From NCBI GenBank assembly GCA_015492495.1, contig WGEY01000091.1:1-32999 (forward strand): a stretch of DNA of 32,999 bases, in the 5' to 3' direction. The position numbers were made by a program, and so were the translations under genes. Under the pieces are notes generated by a model. The model ran no database searches and was not told the DNA's origin. It saw nothing but the letters and a program-made list of their open reading frames with translations. Positions 17,051-24,170 of this stretch are shown here, in pieces. This DNA comes from Deltaproteobacteria bacterium. Its GTDB lineage: Bacteria > Desulfobacterota > GWC2-55-46 > DRQE01. Each line of letters starts with the position of its first letter. Position 1 is the first letter of the stretch.

Positions 17051-17392
17051 GTGTTGTACCTATTGCCGGTTGCAGTGGCCTTTGCAGAGGAAGGTGCCGG
17101 ACCCGGCGGTCCCGGCGGGATCGCGAGCATGCTTCCTTTCATCATCCTTATCGTGGTCTTCTACTTTCTTCTCATACGTCCCCAGCAGAAGAGCGCAAAA
17201 AAGCACCGTGAGCTTCTCGAGCAGCTCAAGCCCGGGGACAGGGTCGTAACCAGAGGAGGGATCCACGGCAGGGTCCAGAGCGTCAAGGACGATCTTCTGG
17301 TCCTCGAGATCGCGGACAACGTAAGGATCCAGATCGAAAAGAACGCGATCCAGGGTAAGAGGGTCTCTTCAGAAGGGGGCGGTTCAAAGTAG
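17051..17392 (+). CDS. yajC: Sec translocon accessory subunit YajC
   Basis: This 113-residue protein starts with GTG behind a strong AAGGAGGT site. One transmembrane helix (~residues 27-43, MLPFIILIVVFYFLLI) is followed by the invariant RPQQK and a cytoplasmic domain with LKPGDRVVTRGGIHGRV. YajC joins SecD and SecF in the complex that assists SecYEG in protein export and membrane insertion. The extra hydrophobic start (LYLLPVAVAFA) is common in YajC proteins. It follows tgt by 22 bases. A strong terminator just downstream suggests that most tgt-yajC transcripts end before secD. Confidence 0.95.
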   Translation: MLYLLPVAVAFAEEGAGPGGPGGIASMLPFIILIVVFYFLLIRPQQKSAKKHRELLEQLKPGDRVVTRGGIHGRVQSVKDDLLVLEIADNVRIQIEKNAIQGKRVSSEGGGSK

Positions 17393-17431
17393 GCGAGACC
17401 GCATGGCTCCCACTGCTTGTGTTCGTGAGGC

Positions 17432-17459
17432 GTCGGCAATGCCGACATTTTTGTTCTTT
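17432..17459 (+). terminator. rho-independent terminator after yajC
   Basis: GTCGGC (17432-17437) and GCCGAC (17441-17446) form a six-pair GC-rich stem with an AAT loop. An A and a T-rich tail (TTTTTGTTCTTT) follow immediately. It lies ~40 bases after the yajC stop and separates yajC from secD by transcription, so secD-secF should need either read-through or their own promoter in 17460-17668. No convincing promoter was found there. Confidence 0.75.
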
Positions 17460-17561
17460 ACATGAATAAGGTAGACTCTGAAAAACCTCCGGAGTTGTTG
17501 TTGCAGGTGCGGCGAAGCGGTCTTTCTTACATGAAGTCAAACAGTGGGATATGTTTCGTCG

Positions 17562-17643
17562 TCTCCCCGTCCGCTTTATCCGCCGGGGCCGCGCACCCTT
17601 GCAATGATGATCGAAGAAGCGGTTTTTCAGGGCTTCCTTAAAT
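17562..17643 (+). repeat. interspersed repeat copy upstream of secD
   Basis: This stretch aligns with 27028-27102. Shared blocks in the same order are a CCG(C)TTTATC segment, CTTGCAATGA, and CAGGG(C/T)TTCCTTAAAT. The last block matches in 15 of 16 bases. Both copies lie just upstream of a gene in a non-coding gap. The CTTGCAATGA part also resembles widespread CGTCATTGC-type bacterial repeats read in reverse. The gap also holds two TTACATGA-centred pieces (near 17459 and 17528) like stem 2 of the three-stem repeats. Confidence 0.5.
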
Positions 17644-17668
17644 CAATGGACCGGAGTCTTTAATAGCT

Positions 17669-19255
17669 ATGAAGAGCATCTTATGGCGGGGTCTGCTTCT
17701 TGGAGGCTTCACGCTCCTGGCCCTGATACTGTTCATACCGTCCACCCCGCTTTCGGACAAGCTCCCGTCTTTCTGGGCGGCCAAAGTCCCTAGGATCGTC
17801 CTGGGGCTCGACCTGCAGGGAGGGATGCACCTCGTGCTCGATGTGGACCAGGAAAAGGCCGTTGAGAACTATACCCAGAGGCTTGCCGATTCCGTGGAGG
17901 GTCTCTTGAGGGAGGGGGGGATCCCGTATACGGATATTGCAAGAAGGGGTATGGACGCAATAGAGATCTCGTTCTACGGTGATGATGCGGCCTCTTCCAT
18001 AAAGGGTCTCATGGCCGATGAGTACGGTATCTTCTCTCCGCCCGAGGAGCATGACGGAAGGCTTGTCTACAGGCTCCTGGACAAGGAGGTGGAGAGGATA
18101 AAGGACTGGGCGGTCACACAGGCGCTCGAGACCATAAGAAACAGGATAGACAAGTTCGGGGTGGCCGAGCCGCTCATACAGAGGCAGGGTGAAAGGGAGA
18201 TCGTGATACAGCTTCCTGGCCTCAAGGACCCAGAGAGGGCCATCTCGCTCATCGGAAAGACCGCGGTCCTCGAGTTCAGGCTTCTCGACGAGGAGAACGA
18301 TCCCTACGAGGCCATGGACTTCGGCGCGCCGTTCGGTTCCGAACTCCTCTACCAGAAGAGCAAGGACCCGAAGACCGGCAGGGTGGAGAAGATACCCTAT
18401 CTCGTCAAGAAAGAGGTCCTTTTGACAGGAGACCTTCTTTCAGACGCCCGTGTCGCCTTTGACCGGCAGTTCAACGAGCCATACGTCTCGTTGACCTTCA
18501 ACTCCAGCGGCGCGCGCATATTCGAGAGGATCACGGAGAAGAACGTAGGCAGACGCCTCGCCATAATACTGGACGGAAATGTCTACTCGGCCCCTGTAAT
18601 AAAGGAGAAGATAAGCGGCGGAAACGCCATGATATCGGGTGGGTTCAGCGTGGATGAGGCGAGGGATCTGGCCATCATCCTGCGGGCGGGCGCCCTGCCG
18701 GCCCCGGTGAACATAATACAGAACGTGACAGTGGGGCCCACGCTGGGCAGGGACTCCATAGAGGCGGGTGTGAGGGCCATACTGCTCGGCGGGGTGCTGG
18801 TCCTGCTGTTCATGGTGTTCTACTACAGGCTGTCGGGCGTCATAGCGGACTTCGCGATCATACTGAACATAATCATGCTGCTCGGCGCCATGAGCTGGTT
18901 CAACGCCACCCTGACGCTGCCCGGCATAGCCGGCATACTGCTTACAATAGGCATGGGTGTGGACTCGAACGTATTGATATTCGAAAGGATCAAGGAAGAG
19001 CTCAATGCCGGAAGGACCCCCGGGTCTGCGGTGGATGCTGGTTACGACAGGGCGTGGTGGACGATAGTGGACTCCCATGTCACGACCCTTATAACCGCGG
19101 CGGTGCTCTTTCAGTTCGGGAGCGGACCGATAAAGGGGTTTGCCGTATCCCTGAGCCTCGGCATACTCATAAACCTCTTTACCTCTCTCGTCGGCACCAA
19201 GCTCGCCTTTGACATACAGAACGAAAGGTTCCGGGTAAAGAGGCTGAGCATCTGA
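17669..19255 (+). CDS. secD: protein translocase subunit SecD
   Basis: This 528-residue inner-membrane protein has one N-terminal helix, a large periplasmic region, and five helices in the last ~160 residues. The start of the mature fold, GLDLQGGMHLVLDVD, is the SecD signature; RNRIDKFGVAEPLIQRQG and LPGLKDPERA belong to the P1 domain. The C-terminal block contains ARDLAIILRAGALPAPV, TVGPTLGRDSI and GMGVDSNVLIFERIKEEL. With SecF it uses the proton-motive force to pull exported proteins through SecYEG. The start ATG has a moderate GGAG site ~14 bases upstream. secF follows after 11 bases. Confidence 0.97.
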   Translation: MKSILWRGLLLGGFTLLALILFIPSTPLSDKLPSFWAAKVPRIVLGLDLQGGMHLVLDVDQEKAVENYTQRLADSVEGLLREGGIPYTDIARRGMDAIEISFYGDDAASSIKGLMADEYGIFSPPEEHDGRLVYRLLDKEVERIKDWAVTQALETIRNRIDKFGVAEPLIQRQGEREIVIQLPGLKDPERAISLIGKTAVLEFRLLDEENDPYEAMDFGAPFGSELLYQKSKDPKTGRVEKIPYLVKKEVLLTGDLLSDARVAFDRQFNEPYVSLTFNSSGARIFERITEKNVGRRLAIILDGNVYSAPVIKEKISGGNAMISGGFSVDEARDLAIILRAGALPAPVNIIQNVTVGPTLGRDSIEAGVRAILLGGVLVLLFMVFYYRLSGVIADFAIILNIIMLLGAMSWFNATLTLPGIAGILLTIGMGVDSNVLIFERIKEELNAGRTPGSAVDAGYDRAWWTIVDSHVTTLITAAVLFQFGSGPIKGFAVSLSLGILINLFTSLVGTKLAFDIQNERFRVKRLSI

Positions 19256-19266
19256 ACGGAGTACGG

Positions 19267-20175
19267 ATGGAGATCATCAAGAGAAGGTACATAGACTTTC
19301 TGGGCAAGCGTAGGATAACGCTCGTGGTTTCGGCCGTACTGGTGATAGTGGGCTTCGTTGCGGCGATAGCCATTCCGCTTGGAAAGGCGAACCTCGGAAC
19401 CGACTTCGCCGGTGGGGTGGCGGTCCAGTTCAGGTTTGAAAAGCCCTTCGAGATCCAGGTGGTAAGGGAGGTCCTGGAGAAGAACGGATTCGATGACGCG
19501 GACCTGCAGGAGTTCGCGGGCACCAGCAAGCTCCTTGTAAGGGTCAAGAGGACGGATAATATCCGCGGGCTGGCCAAGGCGATCGGTGAGATTTTCGCAA
19601 AGGAGATGCCGGATAATCCCTTTACAGTTGACTCGACGACCGAGGTCGGGCCGACCGTCGGCAGGAAGCTTCAGAAGGACGCCCTCTGGGCCGTGGCCAT
19701 ATCACTTGTAGGGATACTCCTCTACGTGGCCTGGAGGTTCGAGTTCCGCTTCGGCGTGGCAGCGGTCGCCGCCACGTTCCATGACGTCCTGGCCGTACTC
19801 GGCATACTCTTTGTCCTGAACAAGGAGATAAACCTCCTTATTGTAACCGCCCTTCTGACCATAGCCGGGTACTCGCTCACGGATACCGTCGTGGTCTTCG
19901 ACAGGATAAGGGAGAACCTCCGCAAAAAGACCAAGGAAGAGATCGTCCCTCTCATAAACAGGAGCATCACCGAGGTGCTCAGACGGACCATAGTGACCTC
20001 TGGAACCACGCTCCTGGTGCTCATAGCGCTTCTGGCCATAGGCGGGGAGGTCATCCATGACTTCTCGCTGGCGCTGTTCCTGGGTGTCCTGATAGGGACC
20101 TACTCGTCCATATTCGTCGCAAGCCCGCTTCTGTTCGTATGGAAGAAGAAGCAGGGCAAGCTCATCAAGGTTTAG
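19267..20175 (+). CDS. secF: protein translocase subunit SecF
   Basis: This 302-residue partner of SecD has six predicted helices. KANLGTDFAGGVAVQFRF is the SecF entry signature. The membrane core includes TEVGPTVGRKLQKDALWAV, TIAGYSLTDTVVVFDRIRENL and the SecD/SecF-shared glycine-rich turn in FLGVLIGTYSSIFVASPLL. It forms the proton-driven SecDF complex with the adjacent gene. Length and order are normal. Downstream, the next intact genes point the other way, and no strong terminator was found in the 300-base gap. Confidence 0.96.
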   Translation: MEIIKRRYIDFLGKRRITLVVSAVLVIVGFVAAIAIPLGKANLGTDFAGGVAVQFRFEKPFEIQVVREVLEKNGFDDADLQEFAGTSKLLVRVKRTDNIRGLAKAIGEIFAKEMPDNPFTVDSTTEVGPTVGRKLQKDALWAVAISLVGILLYVAWRFEFRFGVAAVAATFHDVLAVLGILFVLNKEINLLIVTALLTIAGYSLTDTVVVFDRIRENLRKKTKEEIVPLINRSITEVLRRTIVTSGTTLLVLIALLAIGGEVIHDFSLALFLGVLIGTYSSIFVASPLLFVWKKKQGKLIKV

Positions 20176-20479
20176 CACGCATTTTGGTGGAGGTGGCTTC
20201 CGCACAAGGACACCTATCCCCCTCGGCCTTTAATCGGCCCGTCACCCGCTTCCTTCTCAACTGCATGTGATATTGCACCTGCTTTTGGGAGTGCGTTGCA
20301 GCCGCAAGGCAATGCATGTCATTGCCAATAAGTGGTACCTGGGCACGGTATCCGTTCGAACGGAGTACCGGGGTGCAGCCGGTCGGCGCCGGGAATCCTC
20401 GGTCTACGGTCGATCCGTAAAGGTGCGTAAAGATACAGCCCTTTTCCGGTGGATCTTTCCTTCCGTAACCTGCAGCACC
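20176..20479. other. 304-base gap between convergent genes, with a long hairpin
   Basis: No gene was recognised in this gap. Its main feature is a perfect 14-base palindrome, TCCGTTCGAACGGA (20351-20364). Flanking GGTA/TACC and GCAC/GTGC pairs extend it into one stem at 20343-20376 with small bulges. A second small stem, TACGG/CCGTA, lies near 20403-20417. Neither is followed by a T-run on either strand, so neither is a standard terminator. The gap may be a decayed insertion site, but nothing identifiable remains. Confidence 0.4.
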
Positions 20480-20908
20480 TCAACGGCCGAGCAGGGCCTC
20501 GAAGAACCTTATCGATGCGGCTCCGTACCACTCCCTTGCCCCGATTATCCTGCCTATGATCCTGCCGTCCTTGCCGATGATATAACTTGTCGGTAACGCC
20601 GTGACCTCGTAGGCACGCCTCACCTCGCCTTCACGATCCAGCAGGATGGGGAAGCTCAGGTTGTACTTCCTGGAGAAGGCGGCTACCCTTTTCGGGCTGC
20701 CCCTGTCGACGGAGACCGCCATGACGACTAAGCCCTTGTCTTTGAGCTTCTTCCAGAGCCTTTCCATGGCCGGCATCTCGTCCCTGCAGGAATGACACCA
20801 CGTGGTCCAGAAGTGGAGCAGGTTGACACGGCCCTTTCCGAAGCGGTCAGGGGTTGAACCCCTTCGTGCCTCATCCGTTTCTCCATGATCTTCAGAAGAT
20901 GCATCCAC
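20480..20908 (-). CDS. TlpA-like thioredoxin domain, detached from its export signal
   Basis: The frame encodes a TlpA/ResA-type thioredoxin fold. RVNLLHFWTTWCHSCRDEMPAM holds the CxxC (WCHSC) redox site. MAVSVDRGSPKRVAAFSRKYNLSFPILLD, the cis-proline region ALPTSYIIGKDGRIIGR and the family C-terminus follow. Such proteins are normally exported and reduce apocytochrome c or other periplasmic thiols. Here the only start is a GTG at 20908 with no ribosome site and no signal peptide, and the usual N-terminal strands are missing. An intact lipoprotein start lies 166 bases upstream in a different frame (20892-21074). The frame is open from the (AG)6 tract to the domain, so a two-base change there would join them. 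Pseudogene and frame-switching readings are both possible. Confidence 0.6.
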   Translation of the reverse strand: MDASSEDHGETDEARRGSTPDRFGKGRVNLLHFWTTWCHSCRDEMPAMERLWKKLKDKGLVVMAVSVDRGSPKRVAAFSRKYNLSFPILLDREGEVRRAYEVTALPTSYIIGKDGRIIGRIIGAREWYGAASIRFFEALLGR

Positions 20909-21074
20909 TGTCGAAGGTGTGGCGTCTCGGATGCGGGAGGGAGTGACATCCGGAACACCTCTCTCTCTCTTTATAGACCTTTGCCCCTTCCGACTCAGGG
21001 GCCGGTATGGGGGTCGGGCTGCCGGCGCAGCCTGCAGTAGCGACTAGTGACAGTATGAGAAGCATCTTTTTCAT
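20892..21074 (-). pseudogene. lipoprotein / cytochrome c start, frameshifted
   Basis: An ATG behind a perfect AGGAGG encodes a lipoprotein signal (MKKMLLILSLVATAGC, lipobox ATAGC). A haem site CSGCH and SLPHPRRHT follow, and then the frame stops at residue 60. One frame over, starting near 20912, the sequence continues as QWMHLLKIMEKRMRHEG and VQPLTASERA, the usual second half of small single-haem cytochromes with a Met ligand. A one-base loss near 20912 explains this. The cytochrome continuation then runs into the TlpA domain, which lies in the third frame, so at least two frame changes separate lipoprotein start, haem-ligand half and thioredoxin. The locus looks like a damaged cytochrome/TlpA gene pair. 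Confidence 0.6.
20959..20970 (-). repeat. (AG)6 dinucleotide tract inside the lipoprotein frame
   Basis: The coding strand reads AGAGAGAGAGAG just before the CSGCH codons. Losing one AG unit would shift the lipoprotein signal into the frame that runs without a stop to the TlpA domain, 20480-20908. Such tracts are classic slippage sites. This is the only dinucleotide tract of this length I noticed in the window. Confidence 0.6.
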
Positions 21075-21090
21075 ATCATGCCTCCTGATC

Positions 21091-21134
21091 GAAGCCCCGC
21101 GACTTGCCGTGGGGAGTTCATGATGTAATGTGAG
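21091..21134 (+). repeat. REP-like palindrome, partial relative of the three-stem repeat
   Basis: CCCCGCG...CGTGGGG with an ACTTGC loop (21095-21114, one G-T pair) is followed by GAGTTCATGATGTAATGTGAG. The order, palindrome then ATGTAA ~10 bases later, mirrors stem 1 and the left arm of stem 2 in the copies at 6497 and 8344, but the closing arm and stem 3 are missing. It sits just upstream of the minus-strand lipoprotein start, in the opposite orientation to that gene. Confidence 0.55.
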
Positions 21135-21175
21135 TATACGGCCCTTTTCTTGACCCGCCTTGTATCTTCAAAGGA

Positions 21176-21487
21176 TCAGGACCCGAGCCGGCTCTTTGTC
21201 GGCTTTCCGGCGCCGGTGTGCCTTATGCTCCTTTTCGTCGGTATCTCGACGTACCAGGAGAAGACAACCCTGTAGTCCTCTTCCAATTGCGGGCCGTTGA
21301 GATCCTGGTAAAGCGGCACCATGAAGTCAAGCTCCACGACGTGCAAGGGGAACGGCTGCCACTGGGTCCCGACGGCGGCGTTTATCTTCTTTCCGCCGTA
21401 GTTACGGGGGTCCCATAGCGGGGTCGTTCTTCGTAGCCCTGCCGGGGTGGCTTCGGGCCGGCCTTTTCCGTGAGCGGCTGACGAGCT
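21176..21487 (-). pseudogene. remnant of an outer-membrane barrel-like protein (C-terminal end)
   Basis: On the minus strand a frame of 103 codons runs from after a TAG (21488-21490) to a TGA at 21176-21178. It has no proper start. From about 21430 it reads like the last strands of a beta-barrel: LWDPRNYGGKKINAAVGTQW, FPLHVVELDFMVPLYQDLNG and EEDYRVVFSWYVEIPTKR. These alternate polar and aromatic residues. The upstream third is low-complexity and probably out of frame. It precedes the cytochrome/TlpA remnant on the same strand, which suggests a decayed operon. A further short Cys-containing piece (CGDEDVPGKWCEKKFRKTE, near 21560-21620, minus) may be another fragment. The specific family is not recognised. 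Confidence 0.45.
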
Positions 21488-21654
21488 CTAGATGTGCATA
21501 TTCAACCGGGAAAGGAGCTTATCGCCCGTACTTTCCAAGCCGACCGGCGAACCCCTTTATTCAGTCTTCCGGAACTTTTTCTCACACCACTTGCCAGGTA
21601 CATCCTCATCTCCACATCGATCCGCATGGAAAATTATGAACGGGAAAACACTCC

Positions 21655-21683
21655 TTGACCGCGTGTTTCTTTGCTGTTAGAAT
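21655..21683 (+). promoter_or_regulatory. sigma70-type promoter of recJ
   Basis: TTGACC (21655-21660) and TAGAAT (21678-21683) are 17 bases apart, each with one mismatch to consensus. The predicted start is near 21690, leaving a leader of ~88 bases before the recJ ATG at 21778. It is the best promoter match in the gap and is oriented towards recJ. Confidence 0.65.
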
Positions 21684-21777
21684 GTCCTAAATTTCGTTCC
21701 GCCGGGTGTCTTTGCACACTCTCTGCACATTTAAGTTTCCCGAAATCGCCCTGGGGGCCTGTCTCATAACCGCAAGG

Positions 21778-23487
21778 ATGGAAAAGCGCTGGAAGATCAA
21801 CCCGGTAAACAAGGAACTCCAGGAAGAACTGGGCAGGGAGCTGAATATCCTTCCTGTGACGGCCCAGCTCTTGATAAACAGGGGCCTTGTCGATTGCGAC
21901 AGGGCCTTTTCTTTTCTCCGGCCCGACCTGAATAACCTCTACGACCCGTTCCTCTTGAAGGGCATGGACAGCGCCGTAAGGCGTATCGTCTCGGCTGTGA
22001 CCCGCGGTGAGAAGATCGCCGTCTACGGTGACTATGACGTCGACGGCACGACATCGACGGCGCTTTTGCACCTTTTCTTCCGCGAGATAGGGGTGGATAC
22101 GCTCTGTTACATCCCCGAGAGGCGTACCGAGGGTTACGGTCTGAACGCCGGTGCGATCAAGGCCCTTCACGAAAAGGGAGTGAGGCTCATCATAACCGTT
22201 GACTGCGGCACCTCAAACCACGACGAGGTCGACATCGCACGTTCTCTCGGGATCGATTGCATCATTACGGATCACCATGAGGTGTCAGGCGATCCTCCCG
22301 GGGCCTGCGCCTTTATCAATCCGCTGCAGCAGGGCTGCGGCTTTCCGTTCAAGGGGCTTGCCGGCGTGGGGGTCGCATTCAACCTCATGGTTGCGTTGAG
22401 GGCCGGCCTTAGGGATGCCGGGTGGTTCAAGGACCGGATACCTAACCTCAAGAGGTACCTTGATATCGTCTGCATAGGCACGGTGGCGGACATGGTGCCG
22501 CTCGTCGACGAAAACAGGGTCCTTGCAAGCTTCGGCCTCAAGGAACTCAACAATACCGGAAGGGCGGGGCTCAAGGCGTTGATAGATGTATGCCGTATAA
22601 GACGCGGCAAGGTTACGGCCGAGAATATCGCCTATCAGATCGCACCGCGGATAAATGCCGCCGGAAGGATGGAGAGGGCGGATACGGCGCTCAGGCTGCT
22701 TGTGACCGGGGACGAGAGGGAGGCCGTGGAGCTTGCGCGCAGGCTTGACAGGGAGAACTCCTCCAGACAGAATGTTGAAGAGAGGATGCGCAGGGAGGCG
22801 GTGGAGATGGTAGGGGACGGTTCCCTCAACAGGGCCATAGTGCTGAGCTCAGATAACTGGCACCCCGGGGTCATAGGTATAGTCGCCTCAAGGCTTGTCG
22901 AGAGGTTCTACAGGCCGGTCGTCCTCATAGCGGTCGAGGGTGAGACGGGAAAGGGCTCGGTGAGGAGCATTAAGGGGTATAACGTCATGGAGGGGTTGAG
23001 GGAATGTTCCGGTCTGCTCGAAAGGTACGGGGGTCACAAGGCGGCCGCCGGGCTCACGGTCAGAAGGGGCAGGATAGACGACTTCAAGAAGGCGTATACG
23101 GAACTCCTCAACAGGACACTGTCGGATGATGACCTCGTACCTGAGGTGGAGCTTGACGGTATAGTGTCTCTGGATGAGGTTGACGCAAGGCTTGTAAGCG
23201 AGATAGAGAGGCTTGCACCGTTCGGCCGCTCGAACGAAAGACCGCTTCTGTGCGCCACGGGGACGGACATAGTGCATACGGAGGTGGTCGCCAAGAGGCA
23301 TCTGAGGATGATGCTCAGACAGAGCGGGCGCACGAGGTACGCCATTGCCTTTGATATGGCCGGTTCGCACCCGGTAAAGGGGGGCAGGTTCGATGTGGCG
23401 TTTTACCCGTACATGGATGAGTGGAACGGTTCGAGGAACCTGCGCCTGAACGTAAAGGAGCTCAAGGAACAACCTCAAATACCTTGA
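21778..23487 (+). CDS. recJ: single-stranded-DNA-specific exonuclease RecJ
   Basis: This 569-residue 5'-3' exonuclease acts in recombination and repair. The DHH-family metal motifs appear in order: VYGDYDVDGTTSTALL (D85 and onward), VDCGTSN, ITDHHEV (D165-H167) and IGTVADMVPL. The DHHA1 part carries NWHPGVIGIVASRLVERF and YGGHKAAAGLTV, and an OB-fold tail follows. Length is normal. The ATG at 21778 is preceded by AAGG. An in-frame GTG at 21706 would add 24 residues that do not resemble the family. The TGA stop lies inside the -35 box of the next promoter. Confidence 0.95.
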   Translation: MEKRWKINPVNKELQEELGRELNILPVTAQLLINRGLVDCDRAFSFLRPDLNNLYDPFLLKGMDSAVRRIVSAVTRGEKIAVYGDYDVDGTTSTALLHLFFREIGVDTLCYIPERRTEGYGLNAGAIKALHEKGVRLIITVDCGTSNHDEVDIARSLGIDCIITDHHEVSGDPPGACAFINPLQQGCGFPFKGLAGVGVAFNLMVALRAGLRDAGWFKDRIPNLKRYLDIVCIGTVADMVPLVDENRVLASFGLKELNNTGRAGLKALIDVCRIRRGKVTAENIAYQIAPRINAAGRMERADTALRLLVTGDEREAVELARRLDRENSSRQNVEERMRREAVEMVGDGSLNRAIVLSSDNWHPGVIGIVASRLVERFYRPVVLIAVEGETGKGSVRSIKGYNVMEGLRECSGLLERYGGHKAAAGLTVRRGRIDDFKKAYTELLNRTLSDDDLVPEVELDGIVSLDEVDARLVSEIERLAPFGRSNERPLLCATGTDIVHTEVVAKRHLRMMLRQSGRTRYAIAFDMAGSHPVKGGRFDVAFYPYMDEWNGSRNLRLNVKELKEQPQIP

Positions 23488-23512
23488 CACAGAAGCCAAA
23501 AAACAATACATT
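23484..23512 (+). promoter_or_regulatory. sigma70-type promoter of the transglycosylase/polyamine genes
   Basis: TTGACA (23484-23489), a perfect -35, is 17 bases from TACATT (23507-23512), a 4/6 -10. The -35 box includes the recJ stop codon. The predicted start near 23519 gives a ~22-base leader to the ATG at 23541. Because the transglycosylase overlaps the polyamine genes, this promoter may drive all four. Confidence 0.6.
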
Positions 23513-23515
23513 GTT
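23502..23515 (+). promoter_or_regulatory. candidate operator overlapping the -10 box
   Basis: AACAAT-AC-ATTGTT is a perfect 6-2-6 inverted repeat that covers most of the -10 hexamer at 23507-23512. A dimeric repressor bound there would block the promoter. No regulator gene is nearby and the motif does not match a family I can name. Confidence 0.35.
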
Positions 23516-23540
23516 ACGTTAAACACAGTGTAGGGTTGCG

Positions 23541-24170
23541 ATGGAAGGATATGGAAAAAAGAGGTTTCTGAAGAAGGTCTTTATCTCCCTGTGCATCATG
23601 GCCTCGGTCGAGCTTTCGGTGACGCCGTCGAGTGAGGTCGCATCCGTCGAGGGTCACTCCTTCGTGCGTCCGGAGGTGGAGTCCACGGAGAAGTACCGTG
23701 TCCTGAGCGTCCTGAGCGGTTACCGTACGGGGCTGGGGCTGGCCGAGAAGATAAGGCTTTCCGAGGTTATACTGGAGGAGAGCAGAAACTACAACCTCGA
23801 CCCGCTCTTTGTGCTTGCGTTGATCGAGACAGAGAGCACCTATTACAACTGGGCCAAGTCGAGGAAGGGGGCCGTGGGGCTCATGCAGGTGAGGCCGGGG
23901 ACCGGCAGGCATGTTGCTGATGAGTTGAACATAAGATGGGAGGGGGAGAGGACCCTGTACAATCCGTACCTCAACGTCAAGTTGGGGCTGCATTACTTTG
24001 CGACCCTGCTGGAGAGGTACGGCGATGACAGGCAAAAGGCCCTGGCCGCCTACAACAGCGGCCCGGGCTATGTGACGGCGAGGCTTCGCCTGGGAAGGCC
24101 CTTGCCCAAGCGTTACGGCAGCAAGGTTATGTCAAAGTACGAGAATCTCAAGGAAAGGATAGCAGATTGA
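23541..24170 (+). CDS. soluble lytic murein transglycosylase (SLT, MltE/Slt-like)
   Basis: This 209-residue protein begins with an uncleaved-anchor or signal-like segment (FLKKVFISLCIMASVELSV). The SLT goose-lysozyme-type domain contains LIETES with the catalytic Glu (E96), GAVGLMQVRP, NPYLNVKLGLHYF and AAYNSGPG. It cleaves peptidoglycan between MurNAc and GlcNAc to give 1,6-anhydro ends. The ATG at 23541 has only a weak GGG site. Its stop overlaps the next ATG (TGATG at 24168-24172), so a cell-wall enzyme is translationally coupled to a polyamine gene. That looks like operon economy rather than shared function. Confidence 0.88.
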   Translation: MEGYGKKRFLKKVFISLCIMASVELSVTPSSEVASVEGHSFVRPEVESTEKYRVLSVLSGYRTGLGLAEKIRLSEVILEESRNYNLDPLFVLALIETESTYYNWAKSRKGAVGLMQVRPGTGRHVADELNIRWEGERTLYNPYLNVKLGLHYFATLLERYGDDRQKALAAYNSGPGYVTARLRLGRPLPKRYGSKVMSKYENLKERIAD

